Shown here piece after piece: positions 24,706-31,858 of a stretch of DNA of 64,000 nucleotides. The notes below the pieces were generated by a model. It saw nothing but the letters and a program-made list of their open reading frames with translations, was not told the DNA's origin and did not search any database. Position 1 is the first letter of the stretch. Every line of letters starts with the position of its first letter. The translations under genes were made by a program, and so were the position numbers. Source of the DNA: Nocardioides alkalitolerans DSM 16699 (GTDB lineage: Bacteria > Actinomycetota > Actinomycetes > Propionibacteriales > Nocardioidaceae); assembly GCF_000426525.1 (NCBI RefSeq), contig NZ_AUFN01000011.1, forward strand, positions 557,077 through 621,076. Reading direction: 5' to 3'.

Positions 24706-25223
24706 CCGCCGTGCCCGTGACCCCGCTCGCCACCAACCAGGACCTCGACCCGGTCGCGCTCCGGCAGGCGTTCGGCGTGTTCCCGAGCGGGGTCGTCGCC
24801 GTGGCGGCCGAGGTCGACGACGAGCTCGTCGGGCTGGCCGCGAGCTCGTTCACGTCGGTGAGCCTCGACCCGCCGCTGGTGTCGTTCTCGGTCGCCAACA
24901 CGTCGAAGACCTGGCCGACGCTGCGTCGGGCGAGCCACCTCGGCGTGACGATCCTGGCCGACCACCACGGGGCGGTCTGCCGCCAGCTCGCCGGCCCCGT
25001 CGCCCACCGCTTCGACGGCGTCGCCGCCACGACCACCGCCGACGGCGCCACCACCCTCGACGACGGCCTCGCCCGCTTCGACTGCACCGTGTACCACGAG
25101 CTCGAGGCCGGCGACCACACGATCGTGCTGCTCCAGCTGCACGCCGTCGAGCAGGCCGACACCTCCCAGCCGCTGGTGTTCCACCGGAGCCGGTTCCAGT
25201 CGATCACCGGCGGGCTGGGCTGA
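24702..25223 (+). CDS. Flavin reductase family protein (HpaC/DszD-like)
   Basis: 173-aa split-barrel FMN-binding reductase. Motifs: FPSGVVAVAA, GLAASSFTSVSLDPPLVSFSV (flavin-binding segment) and the LVFHRSRF C-terminal strand. Start ATG overlaps the preceding stop (ATGA). It is the second, structurally unrelated flavin reductase in the operon, perhaps serving the DszC-like enzymes while the MsuE-like one serves SsuD/SfnG; that division is inference. Converges with the DUF559 nuclease gene across a perfect palindrome. Confidence 0.92.
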   Translation: MTAVPVTPLATNQDLDPVALRQAFGVFPSGVVAVAAEVDDELVGLAASSFTSVSLDPPLVSFSVANTSKTWPTLRRASHLGVTILADHHGAVCRQLAGPVAHRFDGVAATTTADGATTLDDGLARFDCTVYHELEAGDHTIVLLQLHAVEQADTSQPLVFHRSRFQSITGGLG

Positions 25224-25255
25224 CGCCGAACCGTCTGTCGCTCGCCGGGGGTCCG

Positions 25256-25302
25256 CTGAGGTGCGCTCCGGTGCCACCTGGTGACACCGGAGCGCACCTC
25301 AG
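25256..25302. repeat. Palindromic repeat, copy 1 (flanks DUF559 gene)
   Basis: Perfect 18-bp inverted repeat: arm 25256-25273 (contains GAGGTGCGCTCCGGTG), 11-base loop CCACCTGGTGA, arm 25285-25302. The loop itself contains the palindrome CACCTGGTG. Lies between convergent genes and could terminate both. A near-identical element is at 26415-26455, on the other side of the nuclease gene. Confidence 0.85.
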
Positions 25303-25350
25303 GCGAGCTCCGGTGCGCGGTTCGGTGCGTCGTCCGGTGCGCGGTCCGGG

Positions 25351-26328
25351 TCACGCGGCCAGGACACCGACCGCGGCCGTGCAGGTGGGACCGCACGACC
25401 GGACCTCGCCCGCCCACCCGTGCCGGTGGAGCAACGCAGCGAGCTTGGCGGCGGTCGTGCACGACCGGTCGAACACCTGACCGTAGGTGAGGCGCCGCGT
25501 GTCCTTCCCCGCGACCGCCGCGTCGAGGTCGCGCTCCATGTCGGCGTCCCGCCGGCTGGCGGTGTCGTGGAACGCTCGTCCGTCGAGCTCGACCACGAAG
25601 CCGTCGTACTCGCCGTCGCGGTAGACGACGCCCTGGCTCGTCACGGCGCGCACCTGCCGGTCGCTCGGCGGCAATCCGTGCGGTCGCTCGACCAGGTCGA
25701 GGTAGCCGTGCTCGAGCACGCCGCACGCTCCGTCGACGAGATCGTCGAGCAGAGCGGCCACTCGGGCGCGGTCGGCGACCCGAGCTCGGGCCGCGAGGGC
25801 CTTCCTGAGCTGCTCGCCGCTGACCTTGCGCCGCTGGAGGCCGCGGGCCAGGGCGGCCACCCGGGTGCTCGTGCCGGGAGCGGCGAGGGCGAGATCGAGC
25901 AGCGCGTCCGGGTAGCGCTGGCGCGGCGGGCTCGCGTTGCTCTGCGTCTGGGCCTCGAGACGGGCCCGCCGGTGGTGTCGCACCCCCGGTGGAACATCGA
26001 GCGTCCGGTGCAGCCCGATCATCACGTGGACGACGTCGTCGTCGACGCGCTCGACGTCGGCGCGTCCCTCGCACGCCCGGGCCGCCGACTCGCCCTGGAG
26101 GGCCGCGGGCCAGGCGTGCAGGACGGCCGCCCAGGCCCGTTGCCGCCAGGTCAGGGCTCCGGTCTGGGCGGCGTACACACCCGGGTGGACCAGGGTGAGC
26201 GGGCCACGGAGCAGCCGACGGATCTCGTGCGGCTTCAGCCCGGCTTCGACGAGCTGGCGCCGGCTGACGACGTCACGTTGACGGTGGAGCAGCGCCGCCA
26301 CGTCGTCTGGCAGCTCCTTCGTGGTCAC
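25351..26328 (-). CDS. DUF559 endonuclease-domain protein with N-terminal winged-helix (AbiEi-like)
   Basis: 325 aa. N-terminus (about 8-60: [19 protein letters not shown], then [16 protein letters not shown]) resembles the winged-helix of AbiEi-type antitoxin/regulator proteins. The C-terminal third (about 225-325) is a Vsr-like PD-(D/E)XK fold: [20 protein letters not shown] supplies the acidic metal residues (Asp, Glu-Leu-Asp), followed by [16 protein letters not shown] and the RLTYGQVF strand. Start is taken at GTG 26328; in-frame sequence upstream runs into the palindrome. The gene is bracketed by two copies of a palindrome, a layout suggestive of a selfish or domesticated unit. Biological target unknown. 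Confidence 0.82.
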   Translation of the reverse strand: MTTKELPDDVAALLHRQRDVVSRRQLVEAGLKPHEIRRLLRGPLTLVHPGVYAAQTGALTWRQRAWAAVLHAWPAALQGESAARACEGRADVERVDDDVVHVMIGLHRTLDVPPGVRHHRRARLEAQTQSNASPPRQRYPDALLDLALAAPGTSTRVAALARGLQRRKVSGEQLRKALAARARVADRARVAALLDDLVDGACGVLEHGYLDLVERPHGLPPSDRQVRAVTSQGVVYRDGEYDGFVVELDGRAFHDTASRRDADMERDLDAAVAGKDTRRLTYGQVFDRSCTTAAKLAALLHRHGWAGEVRSCGPTCTAAVGVLAA

Positions 26329-26414
26329 GGGAGCAGCCTCGTCACCGCTGGCGGTGCCGTCCAGGCCGTCCTTGCGTACCTGTGGACGGCGCAGGGGACG
26401 AGACGCCTCGTCAA

Positions 26415-26455
26415 GGGTGCGCTCTGGTGTCACCTGGTGGCACCGGAGCGCACCC
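26415..26455. repeat. Palindromic repeat, copy 2 (flanks DUF559 gene)
   Basis: Inverted repeat with 15-bp arms 26415-26429 / 26441-26455 (one G-T type mismatch) and the same 11-base loop size and sequence type (TCACCTGGTGG) as copy 1. It lies in a divergent intergenic region between the nuclease gene and the haem gene, so it is not explained as a terminator. Confidence 0.82.
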
Positions 26456-26531
26456 CAGCGCCCGCCCATCCCAGCGCCCGCCCCCCACCCGCCCCCACGC
26501 GCCCCACCCCACCCCGTGGCACGCTGGCGAC

Positions 26532-27941
26532 ATGGCGCACGTGGTGGTCGTGGGTGGTGGGATCGCGGGGCTGGCGGCGGCGCACGAGCTCGTCGGGGCG
26601 GGGCACGCGGTGACGGTCCTCGAGGCGGCGGACCGTGTCGGCGGCAAGATCCGCCGCGAGTCGGTCGCCGGCGTCGGGGTCGACACGGGCGCCGAGGCCA
26701 TGCTCAACCGCCGACCCGAGGGCGTGGCGCTGGCCCGGGCGGTCGGCCTCGACGTCGTGCACCCGGCGGTCGCGGCCTCCCGCATCTGGACCCGGGGCGA
26801 GCTCCGGCCCCTCCCGCGCAGCCTCATGGGCGTGCCCCTCGACCTCGACCAGCTCGCCGCCTCCGGCGTGCTCTCCGCCGACGGGCTCTCCCGCGTGCGT
26901 GCCGAGCTCGACCTCCCGGCCGAGGCCGTCGAGACGGGGGAGGACATCACCGTCGGCGCCCTCGTCGACCGGCGCCTCGGGCCCGAGGTCACCGACCGCC
27001 TCGTCGAGCCGCTGCTCGGCGGTGTGTACGCCGGGCACGCGCGGCACCTCTCGGCCCGGGCCGCGGTGCCGCAGCTCGTCGCCCTGGCGGGCCGGGGCTC
27101 GCTCCTGGCGCAGGCGGCGAGCATCCCCACGACGTACGACGCCCCCGTCTTCGCCGGCCTCCCGGGCGGGATGGGCCACCTCCCCGCGGCGGTCGCGGAC
27201 GCCGTTGCCCGGGCGAGCGGCACGATCCGCACGGGTACGACGGTGCGCGGGGTCCGCCGTACGCCCGACGGGTTCGTGCTCGACGTCGTCGACCAGCACG
27301 CCGTGACCGCGGCCGTGACCGCGGACGCCGTCGTGCTCGCGCTCCCCGCGGGCCCCACGTCCGCGCTGCTCGCCGACCTCGCCCCCGGGGCCGCCCAGGA
27401 CCTCGCGGCGGTCGAGCAGGCCTCGATGGCGGTGCTCACCTTCGCGTTCCGGGCCGTCGACGTGGCCGCGGCCCGCCTCGAGGGCTCGGGCTTCCTGGTG
27501 CCGCCCGTCGACGGCCGGCGCATCAAGGCCGCCACCTTCTCCTACGCGAAGTGGGCCTGGGTCGCCGACGCGGGCCGGGGCGCCGGCGACGGCGGCGAGG
27601 ACCTCCTGCACCTGCGCACGTCCGTCGGCCGCGCGGGGGAGACCGTGCTCGAGCGCCCCGACGACGTGCTCGTCGCCGAGTCGCTCGCCGAGCTCGAGGC
27701 GGCGGTCGGGCTGAGCGCCGTACCGGTCGACCACCACGTGCAGCGGTGGGTCGACGGGCTGCCGCAGTACGGGCTCGGGCACCTCGACCGGGTCCGCCGG
27801 ATCCGTACCCACGTCGCCCGCGTGCCCGGGCTCGCGGTGGCGGGTGCGACGTACGACGGCGTGGGCATCCCCGCGGTGGTGGCGTCGGCGCAGGAGGCGG
27901 TCCGGGCGCTCGCCCTGCCCGAGAGCACAATGGACGCATGA
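26532..27941 (+). CDS. cgoX: Coproporphyrinogen III oxidase (HemY/CgoX)
   Basis: 469-aa FAD enzyme that oxidises coproporphyrinogen III to coproporphyrin III in the coproporphyrin-dependent haem route of Gram-positives. N-terminal FAD dinucleotide motif [15 protein letters not shown] (5-19) and [11 protein letters not shown] (about 34-44); the [21 protein letters not shown] segment and C-terminal [19 protein letters not shown] motif are family hallmarks. ATG 26532 is where the FAD motif demands it; no Shine-Dalgarno is seen. Its stop overlaps the hemQ start (ATGA), and HemQ acts two steps later in the same pathway, supporting CgoX rather than a protoporphyrinogen oxidase. Confidence 0.93.
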   Translation: MAHVVVVGGGIAGLAAAHELVGAGHAVTVLEAADRVGGKIRRESVAGVGVDTGAEAMLNRRPEGVALARAVGLDVVHPAVAASRIWTRGELRPLPRSLMGVPLDLDQLAASGVLSADGLSRVRAELDLPAEAVETGEDITVGALVDRRLGPEVTDRLVEPLLGGVYAGHARHLSARAAVPQLVALAGRGSLLAQAASIPTTYDAPVFAGLPGGMGHLPAAVADAVARASGTIRTGTTVRGVRRTPDGFVLDVVDQHAVTAAVTADAVVLALPAGPTSALLADLAPGAAQDLAAVEQASMAVLTFAFRAVDVAAARLEGSGFLVPPVDGRRIKAATFSYAKWAWVADAGRGAGDGGEDLLHLRTSVGRAGETVLERPDDVLVAESLAELEAAVGLSAVPVDHHVQRWVDGLPQYGLGHLDRVRRIRTHVARVPGLAVAGATYDGVGIPAVVASAQEAVRALALPESTMDA

Positions 27942-28813
27942 GCGACGACGACACGACCGACGCCGGCCCCGACAGCCCCGACACCACTCCCGTGACCGAG
28001 ACCAGCACCGACAGCGCCACCGGCGCGACCTCCGTCAGCGTCCCGGGCTCCGTCCCCGACGGCAGCACGTCGGTGACCGTCCCGGGCTCGGTGCCCGGCG
28101 GCACCACCGAGGCCAAGAGCAACGCCGCCCGCCTCCGCGAGATCAACGAGCTGACCCGCTACACGATGTGGTCGGTCTTCAAGCTCGACACCGTGCTCGG
28201 CGAGAACGCCAAGCGCGGCAAGGAGGCGAAGGAGGTCGAGAAGCTCTTCAAGGAGCTCGCGAAGGACGACGTGGTCGTGCGCGGCGTCTACGACGTCTCG
28301 GGCCTGCGCGCCGACGCCGACCTGATGGTCTGGTGGCACGCCGCCGACTCGACGCAGCTGCAGGACGCCTACAACCGCTTCCGCCGCACGGCATTCGGTC
28401 GCCGCCTCGCGCCCGTGTGGTCGCAGATGGCGCTGCACCGCCCAGCCGAGTTCAACCGCAGCCACGTGCCCGCCTTCCTCGCCGACGAGGGCGTCAAGAA
28501 GCACGTGTGCGTCTACCCGTTCGTGCGCTCCTTCGAGTGGTACCTCCTGCCCGACGAGGAGCGCCGCGCCCTGCTCGTCGAGCACGGCAAGATGGCGCGC
28601 CCCTACCCGGACGTGCGCGCCAACACCGTCATGTCGTTCGCGCTCGGCGACTACGAGTGGCTGCTGGCGTTCGAGGCCGACGAGCTCGGCCGGATCGTCG
28701 ACCTGATGCGCGAGCTGCGTGCCTCCGGCGCCCGCCGCCACGTGCGCGAGGAGATCCCGTTCTACACCGGCGCGCTGACGCCGGTCGCGGAGCTGCTCGA
28801 GCGCCTGCCCTGA
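27938..28813 (+). CDS. hemQ: Hydrogen peroxide-dependent coproheme decarboxylase (HemQ, chlorite dismutase fold)
   Basis: 291 aa. The core from about residue 60 ([17 protein letters not shown]) to the end is the chlorite-dismutase-like HemQ fold: [25 protein letters not shown] with the catalytic Tyr ([10 protein letters not shown] region), [20 protein letters not shown]. It decarboxylates coproheme to haem b. The first about 57 residues are an acidic Thr/Ser-rich extension not found in typical HemQ, containing a duplicated VPGSVP(D/G)G unit. Translation is coupled to the oxidase gene by a 4-base overlap. A hairpin terminator follows. Confidence 0.93.
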   Translation: MSDDDTTDAGPDSPDTTPVTETSTDSATGATSVSVPGSVPDGSTSVTVPGSVPGGTTEAKSNAARLREINELTRYTMWSVFKLDTVLGENAKRGKEAKEVEKLFKELAKDDVVVRGVYDVSGLRADADLMVWWHAADSTQLQDAYNRFRRTAFGRRLAPVWSQMALHRPAEFNRSHVPAFLADEGVKKHVCVYPFVRSFEWYLLPDEERRALLVEHGKMARPYPDVRANTVMSFALGDYEWLLAFEADELGRIVDLMRELRASGARRHVREEIPFYTGALTPVAELLERLP

Positions 28814-28845
28814 CGCCCGGGGTCCGCACGGGCCCGCCCGCGCGT

Positions 28846-28880
28846 ACGACGGCCGCCTCCCGCCCGGGGGCGGCCGTCGT
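28846..28880 (+). terminator. Terminator hairpin after hemQ
   Basis: Perfect 12-bp stem ACGACGGCCGCC (28846-28857) with 28869-28880, 11-base loop, 33 bases after the hemQ stop. No U-run follows; GC-rich actinobacterial style. Confidence 0.65.
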
Positions 28881-28996
28881 CGTTCCTCCGCCCTCCGGGG
28901 GAGCGGAGCGACCCGGCCGCTCCGCCCCAGGACGGAAATCGCGCCCTGACGATGATCAGCATGTGGATCCGCGTTCCTCAAAGTCGAGTGCGGTGG

Positions 28997-29002
28997 TAGG
29001 AA
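28997..29002 (+). promoter_or_regulatory. -10 element (TAGGAA) of the cysteine leader transcript
   Basis: TAGGAA ends 7 bases before the leader ATG at 29010, so transcription should begin at or next to that A: a leaderless leader peptide. A weak -35 candidate TTCCTC lies 17 bases upstream (28974-28979). Confidence 0.55.
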
Positions 29003-29009
29003 TGTCCGC

Positions 29010-29117
29010 ATGGCACCCACGAGCGATCTCGCGATCTCGACGCACCAGGCCTTCCTGCGCCTGCACGTCGACCTGCGCATGACCGCCAGTGCCCTGTGTC
29101 CGTGTACGTCCGTCTGA
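29010..29117 (+). CDS. Cysteine-type regulatory leader peptide
   Basis: 35-codon ORF: its second half reads LHVDLRMTASALCPCTSV, closely matching the 'putative leader peptide' family found upstream of sulfur genes in Streptomyces and mycobacteria (core H-V-D-L-x-R-x-x-S-A-L-C). It ends with Cys-Pro-Cys, both TGT codons. The peptide is 101 bases upstream of the cysteine dioxygenase gene. In mycobacteria, short Cys-rich leaders of this kind act as cysteine-responsive attenuators, ribosome stalling at Cys codons controlling the downstream operon; applying that mechanism here is inference. An overlapping ORF in another frame (29002) lacks the family motif. Confidence 0.8.
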   Translation: MAPTSDLAISTHQAFLRLHVDLRMTASALCPCTSV

Positions 29118-29218
29118 CCCGATCCGCTGCGACGACCTCGCCCGATCGGCACGTGATCTCCGCGCTCCCACGCGCCTGCGACGACACCTGACGTACCACT
29201 CCTGACCAGGGGACACCC
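29118..29218 (+). promoter_or_regulatory. Leader-to-CDO spacer, possible attenuator fold
   Basis: Contains CCGATC (29119-29124) able to pair with GATCGG (29144-29149), and a direct repeat CTGCGACGAC (29127-29136 and 29176-29185) that could swap partners between alternative structures. A GGGG ribosome-site-like element precedes the CDO ATG. Competing folds are suggested, not demonstrated. Confidence 0.35.
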
Positions 29219-29716
29219 ATGACCTCGTACTCCCTGCCGCCCACGGCAGACCGCACCACCACGCCCGCCGGCCTCGCCGTCCTGCCGCTGCTGCAGACGC
29301 TCCGGCAGATCGCCACCGACCCGGACCTGCCGCTCCTGCTCGACCTCGAGCACCGCGAGCGCCAGTGGCTCGAGCTGCGCTCCGACGCCGACCTCCAGGT
29401 CTGGCTCATCTCGTGGCCCACCGGCACCAGCACGGGCTGGCACGACCACGGCCTGGCCAGCGGCGCCTACACGACGCTCCGCGGCCGCCTCACGGAGTAC
29501 ACGTGGGAGCACGGCGGCCCGGCCGCCTGGGACGTCGGCCGTGGAGAGTCCCGCGCCTTCGCCGCGGGCTACATCCACGACGTGCGCAACGAGACCGACG
29601 AGCCCGCCGTCTCGCTCCACGCCTACTCGCCCCGCCTCACCACGATGACGCGCTACGCCCCCGGGCGCGGCCGTCTCGAGGCCGTCGGCGTCGAGCAGGC
29701 CGGGGTGCAGTGGTGA
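29219..29716 (+). CDS. Cysteine dioxygenase
   Basis: 165-aa cupin, mononuclear non-haem iron enzyme converting cysteine to cysteine sulfinate. Iron ligands are the His pair in GWHDHG (75 and 77) and His-120 in GYIHDV. The Ser-His-Tyr proton relay typical of thiol dioxygenases is SLHAY (132-136). Like other bacterial CDOs it lacks the Cys of the Cys-Tyr crosslink; indeed it contains no Cys at all. Downstream of a cysteine-type leader peptide and overlapping the rhodanese-like gene by 4 bases (GTGA), so the pair should be under cysteine control and lower excess cysteine. Confidence 0.92.
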   Translation: MTSYSLPPTADRTTTPAGLAVLPLLQTLRQIATDPDLPLLLDLEHRERQWLELRSDADLQVWLISWPTGTSTGWHDHGLASGAYTTLRGRLTEYTWEHGGPAAWDVGRGESRAFAAGYIHDVRNETDEPAVSLHAYSPRLTTMTRYAPGRGRLEAVGVEQAGVQW

Positions 29717-30186
29717 GCGCCGCGGCGATCGAGACCTGGCACGCGACCCGCAGCGCCGCGCTGGCGGTCGTCGACCAGGCACCGCGCTTCGAGGAGGTGT
29801 GGTTCGACGGGGTCGACGACATGCTGTCCGAGGCCCGGGCCCGCCTGAACCGGCTGAGCCCGCGCGCGGCCTACCAGGCCGTGCTGTGGCGCCAGGCCGT
29901 CATCGTCGACGTGCGTCCCGCCGCGCAGCGCGCGCTGCAGGGCGAGGTCGACCCCCGGCTGCACCCGCTGGTGGTGGAGCGCGTCGACCTGGAGTGGCGC
30001 CTCGACCCGCGCAGCCGGGAGCGGCTGCCGCAGGCGGCGTACGACCTGCCCGTGATCGTGCTCGACGCCGAGGGCACGACCTCGTCGCTCGCCGCCGAGT
30101 CGCTCCAGCGGCTGGGTCTCGCCGACGCCACCGACGTGGTCGGCGGCTTCGGCGCCTGGCGGCGCCACGGGATGCCGGTGGCCTGA
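29713..30186 (+). CDS. Rhodanese-fold protein lacking the catalytic cysteine
   Basis: 157 aa with a single rhodanese domain: AVIVDVRPAAQR (about 62-73, the CH2A-type strand), VDLEWRLDP, VIVLDAEGTTSSLAA and the C-terminal DVVGGFGAWRRHGMP. In active relatives the loop is V-C-x-E-G-(Y/T)-(S/T)-S-S-L-A-A; here the Cys position is Asp-118 and no Cys exists anywhere in the protein. It should therefore not be a persulfide-forming sulfurtransferase and may act as a binding or regulatory subunit. GTG start overlaps the CDO stop. The pairing with CDO is conserved in actinobacteria as far as I know. Confidence 0.88.
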   Translation: MSAAAIETWHATRSAALAVVDQAPRFEEVWFDGVDDMLSEARARLNRLSPRAAYQAVLWRQAVIVDVRPAAQRALQGEVDPRLHPLVVERVDLEWRLDPRSRERLPQAAYDLPVIVLDAEGTTSSLAAESLQRLGLADATDVVGGFGAWRRHGMPVA

Positions 30187-30206
30187 GCCTCCGGCACGAC
30201 GCGCGC

Positions 30207-30249
30207 CCCGCCGTCTGCCTCCCGCCTCGGGCGGGGGTCAGGCGGCGGG
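30207..30249. terminator. Nested hairpin between convergent genes
   Basis: Inner 6-bp stem CCCGCC-TCG-GGCGGG (30221-30235) inside an outer 11-bp pairing with one mismatch (30207-30217 with 30239-30249). The right arm overlaps the end of the acyltransferase gene. Fits a two-way terminator for the rhodanese and acyltransferase genes. Confidence 0.5.
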
Positions 30250-31314
30250 CTGCTTCTCCGGCTCGGGGGCGGTCTTCCGGTCGCGCACCCGGAGATCGAT
30301 GATCTTGTCCTTCAGCCCCATGCTCGGCTTCTCGACGAGGTGCCAGGAGAGGAAGGCGAGCGTCCCCGTGATCAGGATGACCAGCGGGATGTTGATGGCC
30401 ATCCGGGGCGTGCCGACCCACAGCACGATGAGCTGCTGCACGGGGAAGGCCCAGAGGTACATGCCGTAGGACAGGTCGCCGAAGCGCGAGGCGCGGTGGA
30501 AGTACGGCGTCTTCGCCAGCCCGATGACGAGCACGACGTAGGGCAGCGTGGCGAAGCTGATGTAGGGGATGCGCTCCGGCGCGACCGAGAGCACGAGCAT
30601 GTGGAACGTGAGCAGGCCGATGGCGACGTCGGCCCGGAGGATCTGCTTGCCGTACCGGTCGACCAGGGCGCGGATGAGCGAGCCGGCCATGAACAGCGCG
30701 GCGAACTTCGCGAACCGCACCGGGTCGACGCCCCAGATGATGTCGAACGTGCCCCGCGGCTGCACGGAGGCCCAGACGAAGAACACGATGATGCCGGAGA
30801 GCAGCAGGACGCGACCGCGCCAGAAGCGCAGGACCAGCAGCGGCACCAGGAGGTAGCAGGCGAACTCCATCGGCAGCGTCCACAGCGAGCCGTTGATGGA
30901 GGCCGGATAGGGCAGCCCGTCCAGCACGCCGGGCAGCACGTTCTCGTGGTGCAGCGCGATGTTGCGGAGGTAGCGGAGCACCAGCGGGTCACCGAAGTAG
31001 TCGGCGACCGTGCGCGACGTGGCCAGCGGGCCGATGACGAAGGCGGTGGCCACCACGAGCACGACGAGCGCGGGGAAGATGCGCAGGCACCGCGCCGCCA
31101 TGAAGGCGAGCAGGTCGCGCTTCGAGTTCCAGCTCGCGGCGATGAGGTAGCCGGAGATGGCGAAGAAGATCACGACACCGAGGGTGTTGATCGAGTAGCC
31201 GAGCATCTGCGGCTCGGCGCCCGGTGGTCGCCCGAGGATCGCGTAGGCGTGGCCGATGATGACCATCACCGAACCGAGAAGCCGGAGCCCGTCCAGGTTG
31301 TTGCTGCGATCCAC
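30238..31314 (-). CDS. Acyltransferase family 3 membrane protein (OafA-like)
   Basis: 358-aa integral membrane O-acyltransferase with about ten hydrophobic helices. The opening NNLDGLRLLGSVMVIIGHAY carries the conserved His of the active-site region, followed by VIFFAISGYLIAASW and the conserved R-x10-R style segment AARCLRIFPALVVL; SLWTLPMEFACYLL and FAFLSWHLVEKPSM are typical. Such enzymes acetylate surface polysaccharides or lipids. GTG 31314 lies 6 bases after a TAGGGT -10, predicting a leaderless mRNA. An AlgX/AlgJ-like lipoprotein gene is close by, which might act on the same glycan. Confidence 0.92.
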   Translation of the reverse strand: MDRSNNLDGLRLLGSVMVIIGHAYAILGRPPGAEPQMLGYSINTLGVVIFFAISGYLIAASWNSKRDLLAFMAARCLRIFPALVVLVVATAFVIGPLATSRTVADYFGDPLVLRYLRNIALHHENVLPGVLDGLPYPASINGSLWTLPMEFACYLLVPLLVLRFWRGRVLLLSGIIVFFVWASVQPRGTFDIIWGVDPVRFAKFAALFMAGSLIRALVDRYGKQILRADVAIGLLTFHMLVLSVAPERIPYISFATLPYVVLVIGLAKTPYFHRASRFGDLSYGMYLWAFPVQQLIVLWVGTPRMAINIPLVILITGTLAFLSWHLVEKPSMGLKDKIIDLRVRDRKTAPEPEKQPAA

Positions 31315-31320
31315 CCGGGC

Positions 31321-31326
31321 ACCCTA
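31321..31326 (-). promoter_or_regulatory. -10 element TAGGGT, leaderless acyltransferase mRNA
   Basis: Reads TAGGGT on the minus strand with a 6-base spacer to GTG 31314; no ribosome site is present between them. Confidence 0.6.
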
Positions 31327-31352
31327 CCCGGGGGAGGGCGCCCGGGCGGGTT

Positions 31353-31757
31353 TCACGCCGGGTCGGCGGGTTCGAGCGTGAGGGCGATCGAGTTGATGCA
31401 GTAGCGGTCGCCGGTGGGCGTGCCGTAGCCGTCGGGGAAGACGTGGCCGAGGTGGGAGCCGCAGCTCGCGCAGCGCACCTCCACCCGCTTCATGCCGTGG
31501 CTGACGTCCTCGATGTACTCCACGGTGTCGCTGACGGGCTGGTAGAACGACGGCCAGCCGCAGCCGGAGTGGAACTTGGTGTCGGACTCGAACAGCTTCG
31601 CCTGGCACGCCTTGCAGCGGTAGATGCCGACGGTCTCGGTGTCGGTGTACTCACCGACGAACGCGCGCTCGGTGCCGGCCTGGCGCAGCACGGCGTACTC
31701 CTCGGGGGCGAGCTGCTCGCGCCACTCGGAGTCGGACTTCTCGACCTGGTAACCCAT
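31353..31757 (-). CDS. msrB: Peptide-methionine (R)-S-oxide reductase
   Basis: 134-aa repair enzyme reducing methionine-R-sulfoxide. Zinc ligands are Cys-48/Cys-51 (RCKACQAKLF) and Cys-96/Cys-99 (RCASCGSHLGHVF); the fold core FHSGCGWPSFY and catalytic Cys-120 in GDRYCINSIAL are intact. Start ATG 31757 gives the normal length; the in-frame extension upstream has no family similarity. A TACCGT -10 ends 6 bases before the ATG, so the mRNA is probably leaderless. Confidence 0.95.
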   Translation of the reverse strand: MGYQVEKSDSEWREQLAPEEYAVLRQAGTERAFVGEYTDTETVGIYRCKACQAKLFESDTKFHSGCGWPSFYQPVSDTVEYIEDVSHGMKRVEVRCASCGSHLGHVFPDGYGTPTGDRYCINSIALTLEPADPA

Positions 31758-31763
31758 GCCTCC

Positions 31764-31769
31764 ACGGTA
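31764..31769 (-). promoter_or_regulatory. -10 element TACCGT, leaderless msrB mRNA
   Basis: TACCGT on the minus strand, 6 bases before ATG 31757. The GGAGG touching the ATG is too close to serve as a Shine-Dalgarno. Confidence 0.55.
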
Positions 31770-31858
31770 CTGCGCCGTGGGTGACGCCTCCCGGCCCCGC
31801 GGCACGCTACGGTCCTCGGACCGCGTTCCCCGACCGATCCCCCCAGGAGGGCAGGCCG

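Noticed and set aside
29002..29082. Alternative Cys-containing short ORF overlapping the leader peptide in another frame
   Set aside because: It lacks the HVDLxR..SALC family core, and the -10 spacing is right for the ATG at 29010, not 29002.
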